DNA from: UBA5976 sp037137575
Lineage (GTDB): Bacteria > Actinomycetota > Actinomycetes > S36-B12 > UBA5976
DNA length: 8,714 nt
Direction of reading: 5' to 3'
Assembly (NCBI GenBank): GCA_037137575.1
Contig: JBAXKB010000043.1
Coordinates: 1 to 8,714, forward strand
The notes beneath the pieces are model-generated. The model did not search any database, was not told the origin of the DNA, and worked only from the letters and a program-made list of their open reading frames with translations. The position numbers and the translations under genes were made by a program. Below, in pieces: positions 1 to 5,531 of this stretch (position 1 is its first letter; every line of letters begins with the position of its first letter).

Positions 1-32
1 GAAATCGCTAGCAGGATGAATTTTTTATTCAT
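1..32 (-). CDS. 5' end of a cobalamin-riboswitch-controlled gene (truncated by window edge)
   Basis: Only the first ten codons are present, reading MNKKFILLAI from the ATG at 32-30 before the sequence ends. A good SD (AGGAG, 42-38 on the minus strand) sits five bases upstream, which fixes the start. The two lysines followed by a hydrophobic run look like the beginning of a signal peptide or a first membrane segment. Because the leader contains a cobalamin riboswitch, the product is probably tied to vitamin B12 or cobalt, for example a periplasmic binding lipoprotein, a transporter component such as a CbiM- or BtuF-type protein, or a B12-independent isoenzyme. This is inference from the riboswitch and the N-terminus only; the product cannot be identified from ten residues. 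Confidence 0.7.
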   Translation of the reverse strand, partial: MNKKFILLAI

Positions 33-37
33 TTTGT

Positions 38-42
38 CTCCT
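38..42 (-). promoter_or_regulatory. Shine-Dalgarno of the riboswitch-controlled gene
   Basis: On the minus strand AGGAG lies five bases before the ATG at 32-30. It is one of the few strong SD sites in the window. It is contained in CACAGGA (45-39), which is an exact complement of TCCTGTG further up the same leader (76-70), so it could be hidden by base pairing. Confidence 0.8.
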
Positions 43-54
43 GTGTAAGCGAAG

Positions 55-106
55 AAAAAACCGGCGAATCACAGGATGTGTTCCGACGAACTCTTCCTCG
101 AGAGTT
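55..106 (-). promoter_or_regulatory. Riboswitch expression platform (hairpins, U-tract, possible SD sequestration)
   Basis: Between the riboswitch core and the SD, the minus strand shows three elements. First is a perfect 6-bp hairpin, AACTCT/AGAGTT with a six-base loop (106-89). Next is an imperfect hairpin centred on CACA-TCC-TGTG (80-70), extended by GAA/TTC pairs with bulges (about 85-62) and followed directly by six Ts (60-55), as in an intrinsic terminator. Third, TCCTGTG (76-70) is exactly complementary to CACAGGA (45-39), which contains the SD. The same bases can therefore close the terminator-like hairpin or mask the SD. Both switching modes are known for cobalamin riboswitches; which one operates here is not decided by the sequence. 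Confidence 0.5.
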
Positions 107-120
107 GTTAAGGCAATCGT

Positions 121-201
121 TTTGACAGGCGACCTGGCTGGTGGCGGACCACTTTACAGTTGCGGGACAGCGTCGGGATTTCACCGAACTTCGCTGTCAA
201 A
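121..201 (-). ncRNA. Cobalamin (adenosylcobalamin) riboswitch aptamer
   Basis: Read on the minus strand, this stretch carries the conserved cobalamin riboswitch core. It has a GGTGAAATCCCGAC helix-3 segment (186-173), then GCTGTCCCGCAACTGTAA (171-154), then a GTGG-TCCG-CCAC hairpin (152-141), and finally the B12 box AGCCAGGTCGCCTG (139-126). A perfect 8-bp helix, TTTGACAG (201-194) with CTGTCAAA (128-121), closes the core at the place where the closing helix is expected. The aptamer senses adenosylcobalamin or a related corrinoid and normally lowers expression of the downstream gene, here the one leaving the left edge. Upstream GGCAATC (253-247) could also pair with GATTGCC (118-112) as an outer helix, so the true 5' limit is uncertain. 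Confidence 0.9.
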
Positions 202-213
202 GCGAGTTAATGA

Positions 214-219
214 ACAGTA
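214..219 (-). promoter_or_regulatory. Candidate -10 element for the riboswitch transcript
   Basis: TACTGT on the minus strand would place transcription initiation at about 208-207, only a few bases before the first aptamer helix at 201. No recognisable -35 was found. An alternative -10, TATCAT, lies at 262-257 and would start the RNA near 250, which would include the 228-252 hairpin. The choice is inferred. Confidence 0.3.
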
Positions 220-227
220 GCACGCAA

Positions 228-252
228 GCAATCTGGATTTGAGGCAGATTGC
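228..252 (-). terminator. Hairpin just after the aldo/keto reductase stop, possible U-less terminator
   Basis: A perfect 8-bp inverted repeat, GCAATCTG/CAGATTGC, with a nine-base loop begins 12 bases after the stop codon of the upstream minus-strand gene. There is no T-run after it, so it is at best an atypical terminator. It may instead belong to the 5' end of the riboswitch leader, since its GGCAATC arm also complements GATTGCC at 118-112. Confidence 0.35.
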
Positions 253-263
253 CAAAATGATAC

Positions 264-1265
264 TTAAGGGCGTGTTTTAGGCGATGAAGAGGACTTTGGA
301 TCGCTAACTATGATTCCTTCGAGAACCTCATCGATGGCAAGCATTGTTGCTGGGCTGAGTTTCACGCCACTTGCGCCAACTGCTTCTGTAACCTGCTCTG
401 GTCGTGATGCACCAACAATTGCGCATGACACATTGTCATTCTGCAATACCCAAGCAACTGCGAGCTGAGCCATAGTTAGTCCAGCAAGTTCAGCAATTGG
501 GCGAAGTTCCTGTACTGCAGTCAAAGTTTCTTCAGTGGTGAGCCAGCCCATGAATCGTTCGCCCGCTTCAGATGCCGCGCGTGAACCTTCTGGGAACTGA
601 TGGCCGGGCAAGTACTTGCCGGTGAGCACACCCTGCGCCATTGGTGACCAAACAACTTGGCCAATTCCGTGCTTGCGCGATGTTGGTACAACTTCGCCCT
701 CAATGGAACGGTAGATGGCTGAATATTGTGGCTGGTTCGAGATGATGCGATCAAATCCCATTTCGGTAGCAATTTTTACTGCTTTATTAATCTGCTTAGC
801 CGACCATTCGCTAACGCCAACATAAAGAACTTTGCCCTGCCGAACTAGATCGTCGAATGCACGAAGTGTTTCTTCAAGTGGAGTTTCGTAATCAAAACGA
901 TGCGCCTGGTAAAGGTCGACGTAATCTGTGTCAAGACGCTTTAGCGATGCGTGACAAGATTCCATGATGTGTTTGCGCGATAAGCCTGAATCATTCGGGC
1001 CACCTGGGCCAGTTGGCCAGTAGACCTTGGTGAAGATTTCCAGTGACTCGCGGCGAAGGCCAGCTAGCCCACGACCCAGCACCGACTCAGCTGCAGTGTT
1101 TGCATAAACGTCTGCTGTGTCGAATGTGGTGATGCCAGCATCAAGCGCTGCCTTTATACAAGATTGCGCTGTGTCTTCCTCAACCTGTGAGCCATGTGTG
1201 ATCCAGTTGCCATAGGCAATTTCTGAAATCTTTAAACCGCTGTTACCTAAATACCTAAATTCCAT
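264..1265 (-). CDS. Aldo/keto reductase, Kv-beta-like family
   Basis: The 333-residue product is a full-length cytosolic NADPH-dependent aldo/keto reductase of the TIM-barrel superfamily. The catalytic tetrad is visible: D49 and Y54 in FDTADVY, K80 in IFTK and H122 in QAH. The C-terminal cofactor-binding signature AIVGASRPEQV lies at about 284-294. An N-terminal MEFRYLGNSGLKIS and the loop after K80 fit the potassium-channel beta subunit-like group (AKR6/AKR14 type), whose bacterial members reduce aldehydes such as methylglyoxal or glyceraldehyde; the substrate here cannot be read from the sequence. The tail after about residue 320 is Ser/Pro/Lys-rich and looks disordered. The start is chosen because the N-terminus aligns with the family and the ATG sits 6 bases after a TAGCCT -10 box, with no SD. 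It stands 81 bases after the DUF3043 gene and is probably transcribed alone. Confidence 0.9.
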   Translation of the reverse strand: MEFRYLGNSGLKISEIAYGNWITHGSQVEEDTAQSCIKAALDAGITTFDTADVYANTAAESVLGRGLAGLRRESLEIFTKVYWPTGPGGPNDSGLSRKHIMESCHASLKRLDTDYVDLYQAHRFDYETPLEETLRAFDDLVRQGKVLYVGVSEWSAKQINKAVKIATEMGFDRIISNQPQYSAIYRSIEGEVVPTSRKHGIGQVVWSPMAQGVLTGKYLPGHQFPEGSRAASEAGERFMGWLTTEETLTAVQELRPIAELAGLTMAQLAVAWVLQNDNVSCAIVGASRPEQVTEAVGASGVKLSPATMLAIDEVLEGIIVSDPKSSSSPKTRP

Positions 1266-1271
1266 ACCGAC

Positions 1272-1277
1272 AGGCTA
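1272..1277 (-). promoter_or_regulatory. -10 box for leaderless transcription of the aldo/keto reductase gene
   Basis: TAGCCT on the minus strand ends six bases before the ATG at 1265, so transcription would begin at the start codon. No purine-rich SD is present in the intervening bases, and no convincing -35 is seen. Confidence 0.55.
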
Positions 1278-1346
1278 GTCGGAAATTGTGACTTAGGCAG
1301 GTCGAATTTGATAACGAGCAGGTTAACTCTGGGGCGAGCACTTGCC

Positions 1347-1895
1347 TTATTTTTTAGGTTCGATTGGTCGTCCACCAGATTTAACTGTTGCTGGTGGAAT
1401 TCGGAACTTGCGAAGCTGTAAGCCACGCATGATTGCGTAGAACGCGATGCCTTTGCGTTCTGACTTTTCTGGGTAGTCGCGTTTGATAACTGCGTTTACG
1501 CGAATACCAATAAAAATGGAATCGATAATCAGCAGAAGTAAAAGAAATAACCACGCATTGGTAAGTAGTATCTGCTGTTCCTTGTTTAAAAACATATTGC
1601 TAAGGATCACAAGGAATGCCATCGGCACGAAAAACTCGCCAACTGTGCGACGCGAATCAATATAGTTACGAACAGCTTTACGAACTGGGCCACGATCTTT
1701 AGCTGGGAAATAGCGCTCGTCACCGCGCAGCAACCCGGTGCGAGCCGAGAAGCGTGCTTCGTTCTGGCGCATGCGTTCTGCTTTACGGCCTGCCTTGTCA
1801 TTTCCCGTTGCAGCTAAACCCTGTTTACGGGCTTTTTCGGATTCATTGCGCTTTGGTGTTGGTCGGCCTTTGCCATCTGAAGATTCGTTTGTCAT
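1347..1895 (-). CDS. DUF3043 family membrane protein
   Basis: This 182-residue protein matches the actinobacterial DUF3043 family by pattern: an N-terminal GRPTPKR motif (10-16), a basic and probably disordered stretch, the central segment GDERYFPAKDRGPVRKAVRNYIDSRR (58-83, named here by its key residues R68, P70, R76 and D80), then two adjacent membrane helices (about 88-104 and 109-132), and a basic C-terminal region with YAIMRGLQLRKFR (153-165). It is expected in the cytoplasmic membrane with both highly charged ends probably in the cytosol. The function of the family is unknown. The gene is divergent from the glycerate-kinase-family gene, with only 23 bases between start codons, and lacks an SD. 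It is often found close to erpA, adoK and ctaC in actinobacteria, which fits this neighbourhood. Confidence 0.85.
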   Translation of the reverse strand: MTNESSDGKGRPTPKRNESEKARKQGLAATGNDKAGRKAERMRQNEARFSARTGLLRGDERYFPAKDRGPVRKAVRNYIDSRRTVGEFFVPMAFLVILSNMFLNKEQQILLTNAWLFLLLLLIIDSIFIGIRVNAVIKRDYPEKSERKGIAFYAIMRGLQLRKFRIPPATVKSGGRPIEPKK

Positions 1896-1902
1896 GTCAC
1901 TA

Positions 1903-1908
1903 ATGCTA
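1903..1908 (-). promoter_or_regulatory. -10 box for leaderless transcription of the DUF3043 gene
   Basis: TAGCAT on the minus strand ends seven bases before the ATG at 1895. It shares its TA (1907-1908) with the plus-strand -10 box of the divergent gene. No SD lies between the box and the start. Confidence 0.55.
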
Positions 1909-1912
1909 CCGT
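1907..1912 (+). promoter_or_regulatory. -10 box for leaderless transcription of the glycerate-kinase-family gene
   Basis: TACCGT ends six bases before the ATG at 1919. A weak TTCGTT (1884-1889) sits 17 bases upstream as a possible -35, inside the DUF3043 coding region. No SD is present. Confidence 0.55.
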
Positions 1913-1918
1913 TCGCTC

Positions 1919-3031
1919 ATGCGAGTTTTAGTTAGCCCAGACTGTTTTACGGGCACACTTTCTGCGCTGGAGGCCAGCGAAGCGATTCGCGCTGGCTGGT
2001 TACAAACTCACCCGAGCGATGAAATTGTGGTGCTACCTGTTTGTGATGGTGGCCCAGGTTTTCTAGATGTGGCGATGAATGCATTCAATGCTGCAAGCGT
2101 GCCAATGATTGTGCGCGATCCACTTGGCCGAGAGATTCCGGCAGAGTTTGCCATTGCTGGGACACGGGCGTGGATTGAATCTGCCGGGGCGTGCGGACTG
2201 CATCTACTTGCTGTTGATGAACGCGATGCTGGAGTTACTTCAAGTTTTGGTGTGGGTCAGCTAATTGCCGCAGCGATTGATGCAGGTGCCACCCACATCA
2301 CGATCGGCGTTGGTGGCACCGCCACTAACGATGCAGGTGCCGGCATGTGGGCCGCGCTTGGCGCAACAGCGCAGGGCAGTTCGCTTGATGCTGGCGGCTT
2401 GGCTTTGCGTTCTGTAACTGAAGTTGATTTAGCGCCTGCGTTAGCGCGCATTGCTGGCGTGGAGATTGTAGTTGTCACCGATGTTGATAATCCGTTACTT
2501 GGTGGTCGCGGCGCCACCGCAACTTACGCTACGCAAAAAGGTGCCACCGACGAACTAGTTATGCGTCTTGAAGTTTCACTGCGCGATTTTGCGCAACTAG
2601 TTGGCAAACGCGGCGATGGCAAAGATGCCGCGGTGGCACTTGGCGCTGGTAGTGGCGGCGGTTTAGGTTACGGCCTCATTCACTTGGGTGCGGTGCGCGA
2701 ATCTGGTATCGAATATGTGATGCAAGCAGTCGGCTTCGATCAACACATTGCCGAAAGCGACATCATCATCACTGGCGAAGGCTGTTTGGACGATCAAAGT
2801 TTGCACGGAAAAGTTGTGGCCGGGGTAGCGGCTGCGGTTTCAGCAGTGGGTAAACCATGCATTGTGCTCGCTGGCGAAGTGCGATTGGGTAAACGCGAGT
2901 GCGCCAGTGCTGGCATTGATGCTGCGTATTCAATGAAAGAGTTATTTGGCGCCGACGTTGCGATTGGTGAGCCTGGTCAAACCCTGCAGGCAATGGCTTC
3001 GCGCGTGGCAAAAACTTGGGGTAGGGCGTAA
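1919..3031 (+). CDS. Glycerate kinase family protein (GlxK/GarK type, divergent actinobacterial subgroup)
   Basis: The 370-residue product has the whole length and order of blocks of the glycerate 2-kinase family, which phosphorylates D-glycerate with ATP: SPDCFTGTLSA (6-16), CDGGPGF (42-48), GVGGTATNDAGAGM (130-143), DVDNPLLGGRGA (188-199), the glycine-rich GAGSGGGLGYGL (242-253), and TGEGCLDDQSLHGK (285-298). Two blocks differ from classical enzymes as I recall them. The first usually reads PDSFKGS, with a lysine where this protein has T11. The second usually reads DGGEGT, where this one has DGGPGF. Similar changes occur, from memory, in the mycobacterial homologue near adoK, so this may be a subgroup with a different or unproven substrate. 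Start: leaderless arrangement, no SD. The gene is divergent from DUF3043 and followed by erpA after 107 bases. Confidence 0.82.
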   Translation: MRVLVSPDCFTGTLSALEASEAIRAGWLQTHPSDEIVVLPVCDGGPGFLDVAMNAFNAASVPMIVRDPLGREIPAEFAIAGTRAWIESAGACGLHLLAVDERDAGVTSSFGVGQLIAAAIDAGATHITIGVGGTATNDAGAGMWAALGATAQGSSLDAGGLALRSVTEVDLAPALARIAGVEIVVVTDVDNPLLGGRGATATYATQKGATDELVMRLEVSLRDFAQLVGKRGDGKDAAVALGAGSGGGLGYGLIHLGAVRESGIEYVMQAVGFDQHIAESDIIITGEGCLDDQSLHGKVVAGVAAAVSAVGKPCIVLAGEVRLGKRECASAGIDAAYSMKELFGADVAIGEPGQTLQAMASRVAKTWGRA

Positions 3032-3066
3032 GCCAAGCAAATTGTGGCACTTAGCCAAAAGTGGCG

Positions 3067-3072
3067 TACGCT
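3067..3072 (+). promoter_or_regulatory. Candidate -10 element of the erpA promoter
   Basis: TACGCT would start transcription at about 3079-3080, immediately before the leader hairpin that begins at 3082. A TTGTGG at 3042-3047 is a possible -35, but the 19-base spacing is long. TACATT at 3078-3083 is an overlapping alternative -10. Confidence 0.4.
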
Positions 3073-3081
3073 AGGAATACA

Positions 3082-3124
3082 TTGTGAGTTTGATCGGTTG
3101 TTTCAAGTACAACCAGGCTCACAA
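3082..3124 (+). promoter_or_regulatory. Two-tier hairpin in the erpA 5' leader
   Basis: The outer arms TTGTGAG (3082-3088) and CTCACAA (3118-3124) are perfectly complementary. Inside them GGTTGT (3096-3101) and ACAACC (3109-3114) form a second perfect stem with a seven-base loop. Asymmetric internal loops of seven and three bases separate the two stems. The structure ends five bases before the AAGGAG ribosome binding site (3129-3134), so it could influence translation or mRNA stability; no known riboswitch or operator class was recognised. Confidence 0.6.
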
Positions 3125-3138
3125 GCTGAAGGAGAAAC

Positions 3139-3516
3139 ATGAGCGCCGACACAAACACCGAAGTTCAGGCAACAGCCACAGGTGAGAACCTAATTATTTT
3201 GACTGAAATTGCTGCCAGCAAAATCAAGTCATACCTAGAGCAGTCAGGTGCCGATGGCGCCGACAAGTCACTACGCGTAACAATTCGCCCAGGCGGTTGC
3301 GCGGGCTTGACTCAGGAAATCGGATTCGATGAGCGCAATGTTGAAACCGACTACTTCCAAGAAGCACATGGCGTATCAATCGTGGTTGATCCGTTGAGCC
3401 TTGAATACGTAAACGGTCTAACCATCGATTACGTCGACACAATTGCAGAGCAGGGTTTCATGCTCGAGAATCCAAACAAGCAGAGTTCATGTGCTTGCGG
3501 AAATTCATTCTGCTAA
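3139..3516 (+). CDS. erpA: Iron-sulfur cluster insertion protein, ErpA/HesB (A-type carrier) family
   Basis: The 125-residue protein is an A-type Fe-S carrier that takes a cluster from a scaffold and delivers it to apo-enzymes in the cytosol. The three cluster-ligating cysteines are present: C54 in PGGCAGL and C118 and C120 in the SCACGNSF tail, with 63 residues between the first two. An extra cysteine, C125, is the very last residue. The body (residues 17-125) matches the HesB/IscA fold segments, including DPLSLEYVNGLTIDYV (84-99); the first 16 residues are a poorly conserved polar extension. The start is supported by AAGGAG four bases upstream. The gene has its own candidate promoter and structured leader and is closed by an intrinsic terminator, so it is probably monocistronic. 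Position before adoK and ctaC is usual in actinobacteria. IscA is the alternative name; the separate location from any suf operon favours ErpA. Confidence 0.9.
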   Translation: MSADTNTEVQATATGENLIILTEIAASKIKSYLEQSGADGADKSLRVTIRPGGCAGLTQEIGFDERNVETDYFQEAHGVSIVVDPLSLEYVNGLTIDYVDTIAEQGFMLENPNKQSSCACGNSFC

Positions 3517-3527
3517 AACTTTTTTAC

Positions 3528-3562
3528 AAAGAACCCACAGTCGCATTGGCTGTGGGTTCTTT
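3528..3562 (+). terminator. Intrinsic terminator of erpA
   Basis: GAACCCACAG (3531-3540) pairs perfectly with CTGTGGGTTC (3550-3559) around a nine-base loop. A/T pairs on the outside lengthen the stem by three, and a T-run follows (3560-3563). It begins 11 bases after the erpA stop codon. It is the only fully convincing intrinsic terminator in the window. Confidence 0.9.
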
Positions 3563-3566
3563 TCGT

Positions 3567-3572
3567 TAGGCT
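3567..3572 (+). promoter_or_regulatory. -10 box for leaderless transcription of adoK
   Basis: TAGGCT ends seven bases before the ATG at 3580, and no SD is present. A TTGGCT (3546-3551) that would serve as -35 with a short 15-base spacer lies in the loop and right arm of the erpA terminator. Confidence 0.55.
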
Positions 3573-3579
3573 CTAGTTC

Positions 3580-4566
3580 ATGCAGATTGCCATCACAGGT
3601 TCCGTAGCCACCGATCATCTAATGACATTTCCCGGATTGTTTAACGATTCGTTGATGGCCGAGCAGTTACACAATGTGTCGCTTTCATTTTTGGTTGATG
3701 ATTTGCAGATTCGTCGCGGTGGGGTAGCAGCAAACATCTGTTTCGGCATGGGCGTGCTTGGTGGTCATCCACTTTTGGTGGCTGCAGTTGGCCACGACTT
3801 TGTGGACTACCGCACTTGGCTTGTGCATCACGGCGTTAACTGCGACTACGCACATGTTTCTCTCGTTGCGCACACCGCGCGCTTTATGTGCACCACAGAC
3901 CAAGAACAAAATCAGATTGCCTCGTTTTATCCAGGTGCGATGTCGGAATCTACAGCGCTCAACCTGGCAGACGTACACGCGCAAAGTGGTGGCCTCGGTT
4001 ATGTGCTTATTGGCGCCGATGATCCGGCCGCGATGCTGCAACACACTCAGGCATGTAAAGACCTAGGCATTGCCTTTATTGCTGATCCGTCGCAACAGTT
4101 ACCGCGCCTAGATGGCGAACAAACTCGCGCAGTGGTTGATGGCGCCGCGTTTCTATTCAATAACGAATACGAAGCAAGTTTGATAGAGCAGCGCACTGGT
4201 TGGTCGGCCGAAGAGGTGCTGGATCATGTTGGCGTTCGGGTAACAACACTTGGTAAAAACGGCGCGCACATAACTTCAAAATCTGGCATCGACATCAAAG
4301 TGCTAGTTGCTAAAGAAGAAGAGATTAAAGATCCAACTGGTGTGGGCGATGCGTTTCGTGCTGGCTTCTTGATGGGCTTGCAGTGGGGTAGGTCGCTCGA
4401 GCGTTGTGCACAGATTGGTTCACTACTTGCTACCTACGTAATTGAAACTGTGGGTACTCAAGAGTTTGTACTTTCAAAATCTGAGTTCCTTTCGCGCCTT
4501 GCTACCGCTTATGGCGACGAGGCAGTAACGGATATCGAAAACCTAATTAGCTGTCCGCAGCCTTAA
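3580..4566 (+). CDS. adoK: Adenosine kinase, PfkB/ribokinase family (mycobacterial AdoK type)
   Basis: The 328-residue protein belongs to the PfkB family and closely resembles the Mycobacterium tuberculosis adenosine kinase as I remember it, with almost no length differences. It would phosphorylate adenosine to AMP with ATP in the cytosol, serving purine salvage. Visible features are GSVATDHL near the N-terminus with D12, S36 in the SLSFLVDD segment, the RRGGVAAN di-glycine motif (45-52), F102 and F116, Q172/Q173 in DPSQQ, N195, and the PfkB signature DPTGVGDAFRAGF (251-263), where D257 is the catalytic base and the GVGD turn forms the anion hole. A generic sugar kinase is the alternative, but the adenosine-site residues occupy the same positions as in the mycobacterial enzyme. 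The gene starts without an SD behind a terminator, so it has its own promoter. Confidence 0.87.
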   Translation: MQIAITGSVATDHLMTFPGLFNDSLMAEQLHNVSLSFLVDDLQIRRGGVAANICFGMGVLGGHPLLVAAVGHDFVDYRTWLVHHGVNCDYAHVSLVAHTARFMCTTDQEQNQIASFYPGAMSESTALNLADVHAQSGGLGYVLIGADDPAAMLQHTQACKDLGIAFIADPSQQLPRLDGEQTRAVVDGAAFLFNNEYEASLIEQRTGWSAEEVLDHVGVRVTTLGKNGAHITSKSGIDIKVLVAKEEEIKDPTGVGDAFRAGFLMGLQWGRSLERCAQIGSLLATYVIETVGTQEFVLSKSEFLSRLATAYGDEAVTDIENLISCPQP

Positions 4567-4597
4567 ACCGCAACATTCAAAAGTCGGCCAGGCTCGG

Positions 4598-4603
4598 TAA
4601 TCT
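4598..4603 (+). promoter_or_regulatory. -10 box for leaderless transcription of aat
   Basis: TAATCT ends six bases before the ATG at 4610. TTCAAA (4576-4581) lies 16 bases upstream as a weak -35. There is no SD in the 43-base gap after adoK. Confidence 0.55.
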
Positions 4604-4609
4604 GTTGTT

Positions 4610-5368
4610 ATGAGCACCGAGCGCGAAATCGACTTTCCAGATCCGCGCACATTTGCGTCCGACCTCGACCTGTTGGCTGTTAGCGCCATCGACATGAGTG
4701 GAAACGAAGTTTTCTCGAACGATCCAAACTCGCGCATTGCGCTAACCAAATTCGGCATCTCGTATCACCCCGATGTTTTGCTGGCTGCTTACGAGCGTGG
4801 ATTGTTTCCGATGCCCATGAAGATTGGCAGGCTGGATACCGGCATTGGTTGGTGGTCGCCGGCCGAGCGGGCAATCTTTTACCCGGACCAAATCAAAATC
4901 TCGCGCTCACTGCGTAAATCGCTAAAGCGGTTCAAAGTAACGGTGGATAAAGCTTTCGAGCAAGTGGTGGTGGCCTGCGGTAATCCCGAACGCGAACAAG
5001 GGTGGATAGATGCCGATGTTGTGCGTGGGTTCACGCGTATGCATCAACTTGGCCATGCCCACAGCATCGAAGTGTGGAATTCGAAGAAGGAATTGGTTGG
5101 CGGGCTTTATGGCGTGGAGTTCGGGGGAGTCTTTGCCGGTGAATCAATGTTCCATACGGAACGCGATGCTTCCAAAGTTGCCCTCGTCCATTTGGCCAGC
5201 ATCATAAACGATGAACATCGGCGCATTATTGATACGCAGTGGATGACTGATCATCTGGAATCACTTGGCGCAGTGCCAATAAATCGCGCCGACTATTGCG
5301 ATTTGATTGTGGGGTTGCTCACAACACCACCGGCGTTCAGCAAACCGATTGTGCAACCAAGTGAATAA
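4610..5368 (+). CDS. aat: Leucyl/phenylalanyl-tRNA--protein transferase
   Basis: The 252-residue enzyme transfers Leu or Phe from aminoacyl-tRNA to N-terminal Lys or Arg of proteins, creating a primary N-degron for ClpS and the Clp protease. Family landmarks are in order: YERGLFPMPM (61-70), GWWSPAERAIF (84-94), the histidine-containing MHQLGHAHSIEVW (144-156), LVGGLYGVEFGGVFAGESMF (162-181), the ASKVALVHL segment (188-196), and IIDTQWMTDHLESLGA (207-222). FPMP replaces the FPWF of the E. coli enzyme, which I recall as usual in actinobacteria. About 45 residues precede the conserved core, slightly more than in E. coli (234 residues in total). The start is supported by the -10 box six bases upstream and the absence of an SD. 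The following gene, ctaC, is 163 bases away, so aat is probably its own unit. Confidence 0.92.
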   Translation: MSTEREIDFPDPRTFASDLDLLAVSAIDMSGNEVFSNDPNSRIALTKFGISYHPDVLLAAYERGLFPMPMKIGRLDTGIGWWSPAERAIFYPDQIKISRSLRKSLKRFKVTVDKAFEQVVVACGNPEREQGWIDADVVRGFTRMHQLGHAHSIEVWNSKKELVGGLYGVEFGGVFAGESMFHTERDASKVALVHLASIINDEHRRIIDTQWMTDHLESLGAVPINRADYCDLIVGLLTTPPAFSKPIVQPSE

Positions 5369-5460
5369 ATCACGCGAATAACGCACAAGTTTCGCGCACC
5401 AACCTTGCAGGAGTGACTCGACGAGGCTACGCCCAAACTCTGCATATAACTCAATTACGG

Positions 5461-5466
5461 TAAGGT
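5461..5466 (+). promoter_or_regulatory. Candidate -10 element of the ctaCDF operon
   Basis: TAAGGT ends seven bases before a GTG at 5474, the same geometry as the leaderless genes here. It would give a ctaC transcript with a leader of about 58 bases. No good -35 is visible. TATAAC at 5445-5450 is an alternative. Confidence 0.4.
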
Positions 5467-5473
5467 AAAGACA

Positions 5474-5518
5474 GTGAAGTTGGCGTTTTGTTGCGCCAAT
5501 TACCCGCCCCAAAACTAA
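5474..5518 (+). CDS. Possible 14-codon leader peptide upstream of ctaC
   Basis: A GTG-initiated frame would encode (M)KLAFCCANYPPQN and end at TAA 5516-5518. It would be leaderless, with the TAAGGT box seven bases upstream. Codons 2 to 10 coincide with a hairpin, TTGGCG (5480-5485) and CGCCAA (5494-5499), which lengthens by a GT and an AT pair. Two bases after the stop an ATG opens a four-codon frame (5521-5535, MSVR) whose TGA overlaps the ctaC GTG. The arrangement could couple translation into ctaC, and the adjacent cysteine codons (5489-5494) invite comparison with cysteine-responsive leaders of mycobacteria. The frame is short enough to occur by chance, so this is a hypothesis. Confidence 0.25.
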   Translation: MKLAFCCANYPPQN

Positions 5519-5531
5519 GGATGAGCGTTAG

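Noticed and set aside
1266..1346. Terminator between the DUF3043 and aldo/keto reductase genes
   Set aside because: No stem longer than three or four base pairs and no T-run was found in the 81-base gap.
3046..3065. Inverted repeat GGCACTT/AAGTGGC after the glycerate-kinase-family gene, as a terminator
   Set aside because: One mismatch inside a short stem, a six-base loop and no T-run; too weak to annotate.
3082..3124. TTGTGAG/CTCACAA repeat before erpA as a transcription-factor operator
   Set aside because: The half-sites are 29 bases apart, and the nested second stem favours an RNA structure over a dimer binding site.
3685..4044. Long open frame on the minus strand inside adoK, and similar antisense frames inside ctaC, ctaD and the glycerate-kinase-family gene
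   Set aside because: They lie wholly antisense to well-supported genes, lack family motifs and have no SD or leaderless box; they are shadows of the coding strand.
5373..5396. Perfect 6-bp inverted repeat CGCGAA/TTCGCG just after aat
   Set aside because: Twelve-base loop and no T-run on either strand; could be an aat transcript end but chance is equally likely.
5411..5419. Palindrome GAGTGACTC between aat and ctaC as an operator
   Set aside because: Only four bases per half and no known regulator pattern; single occurrence.
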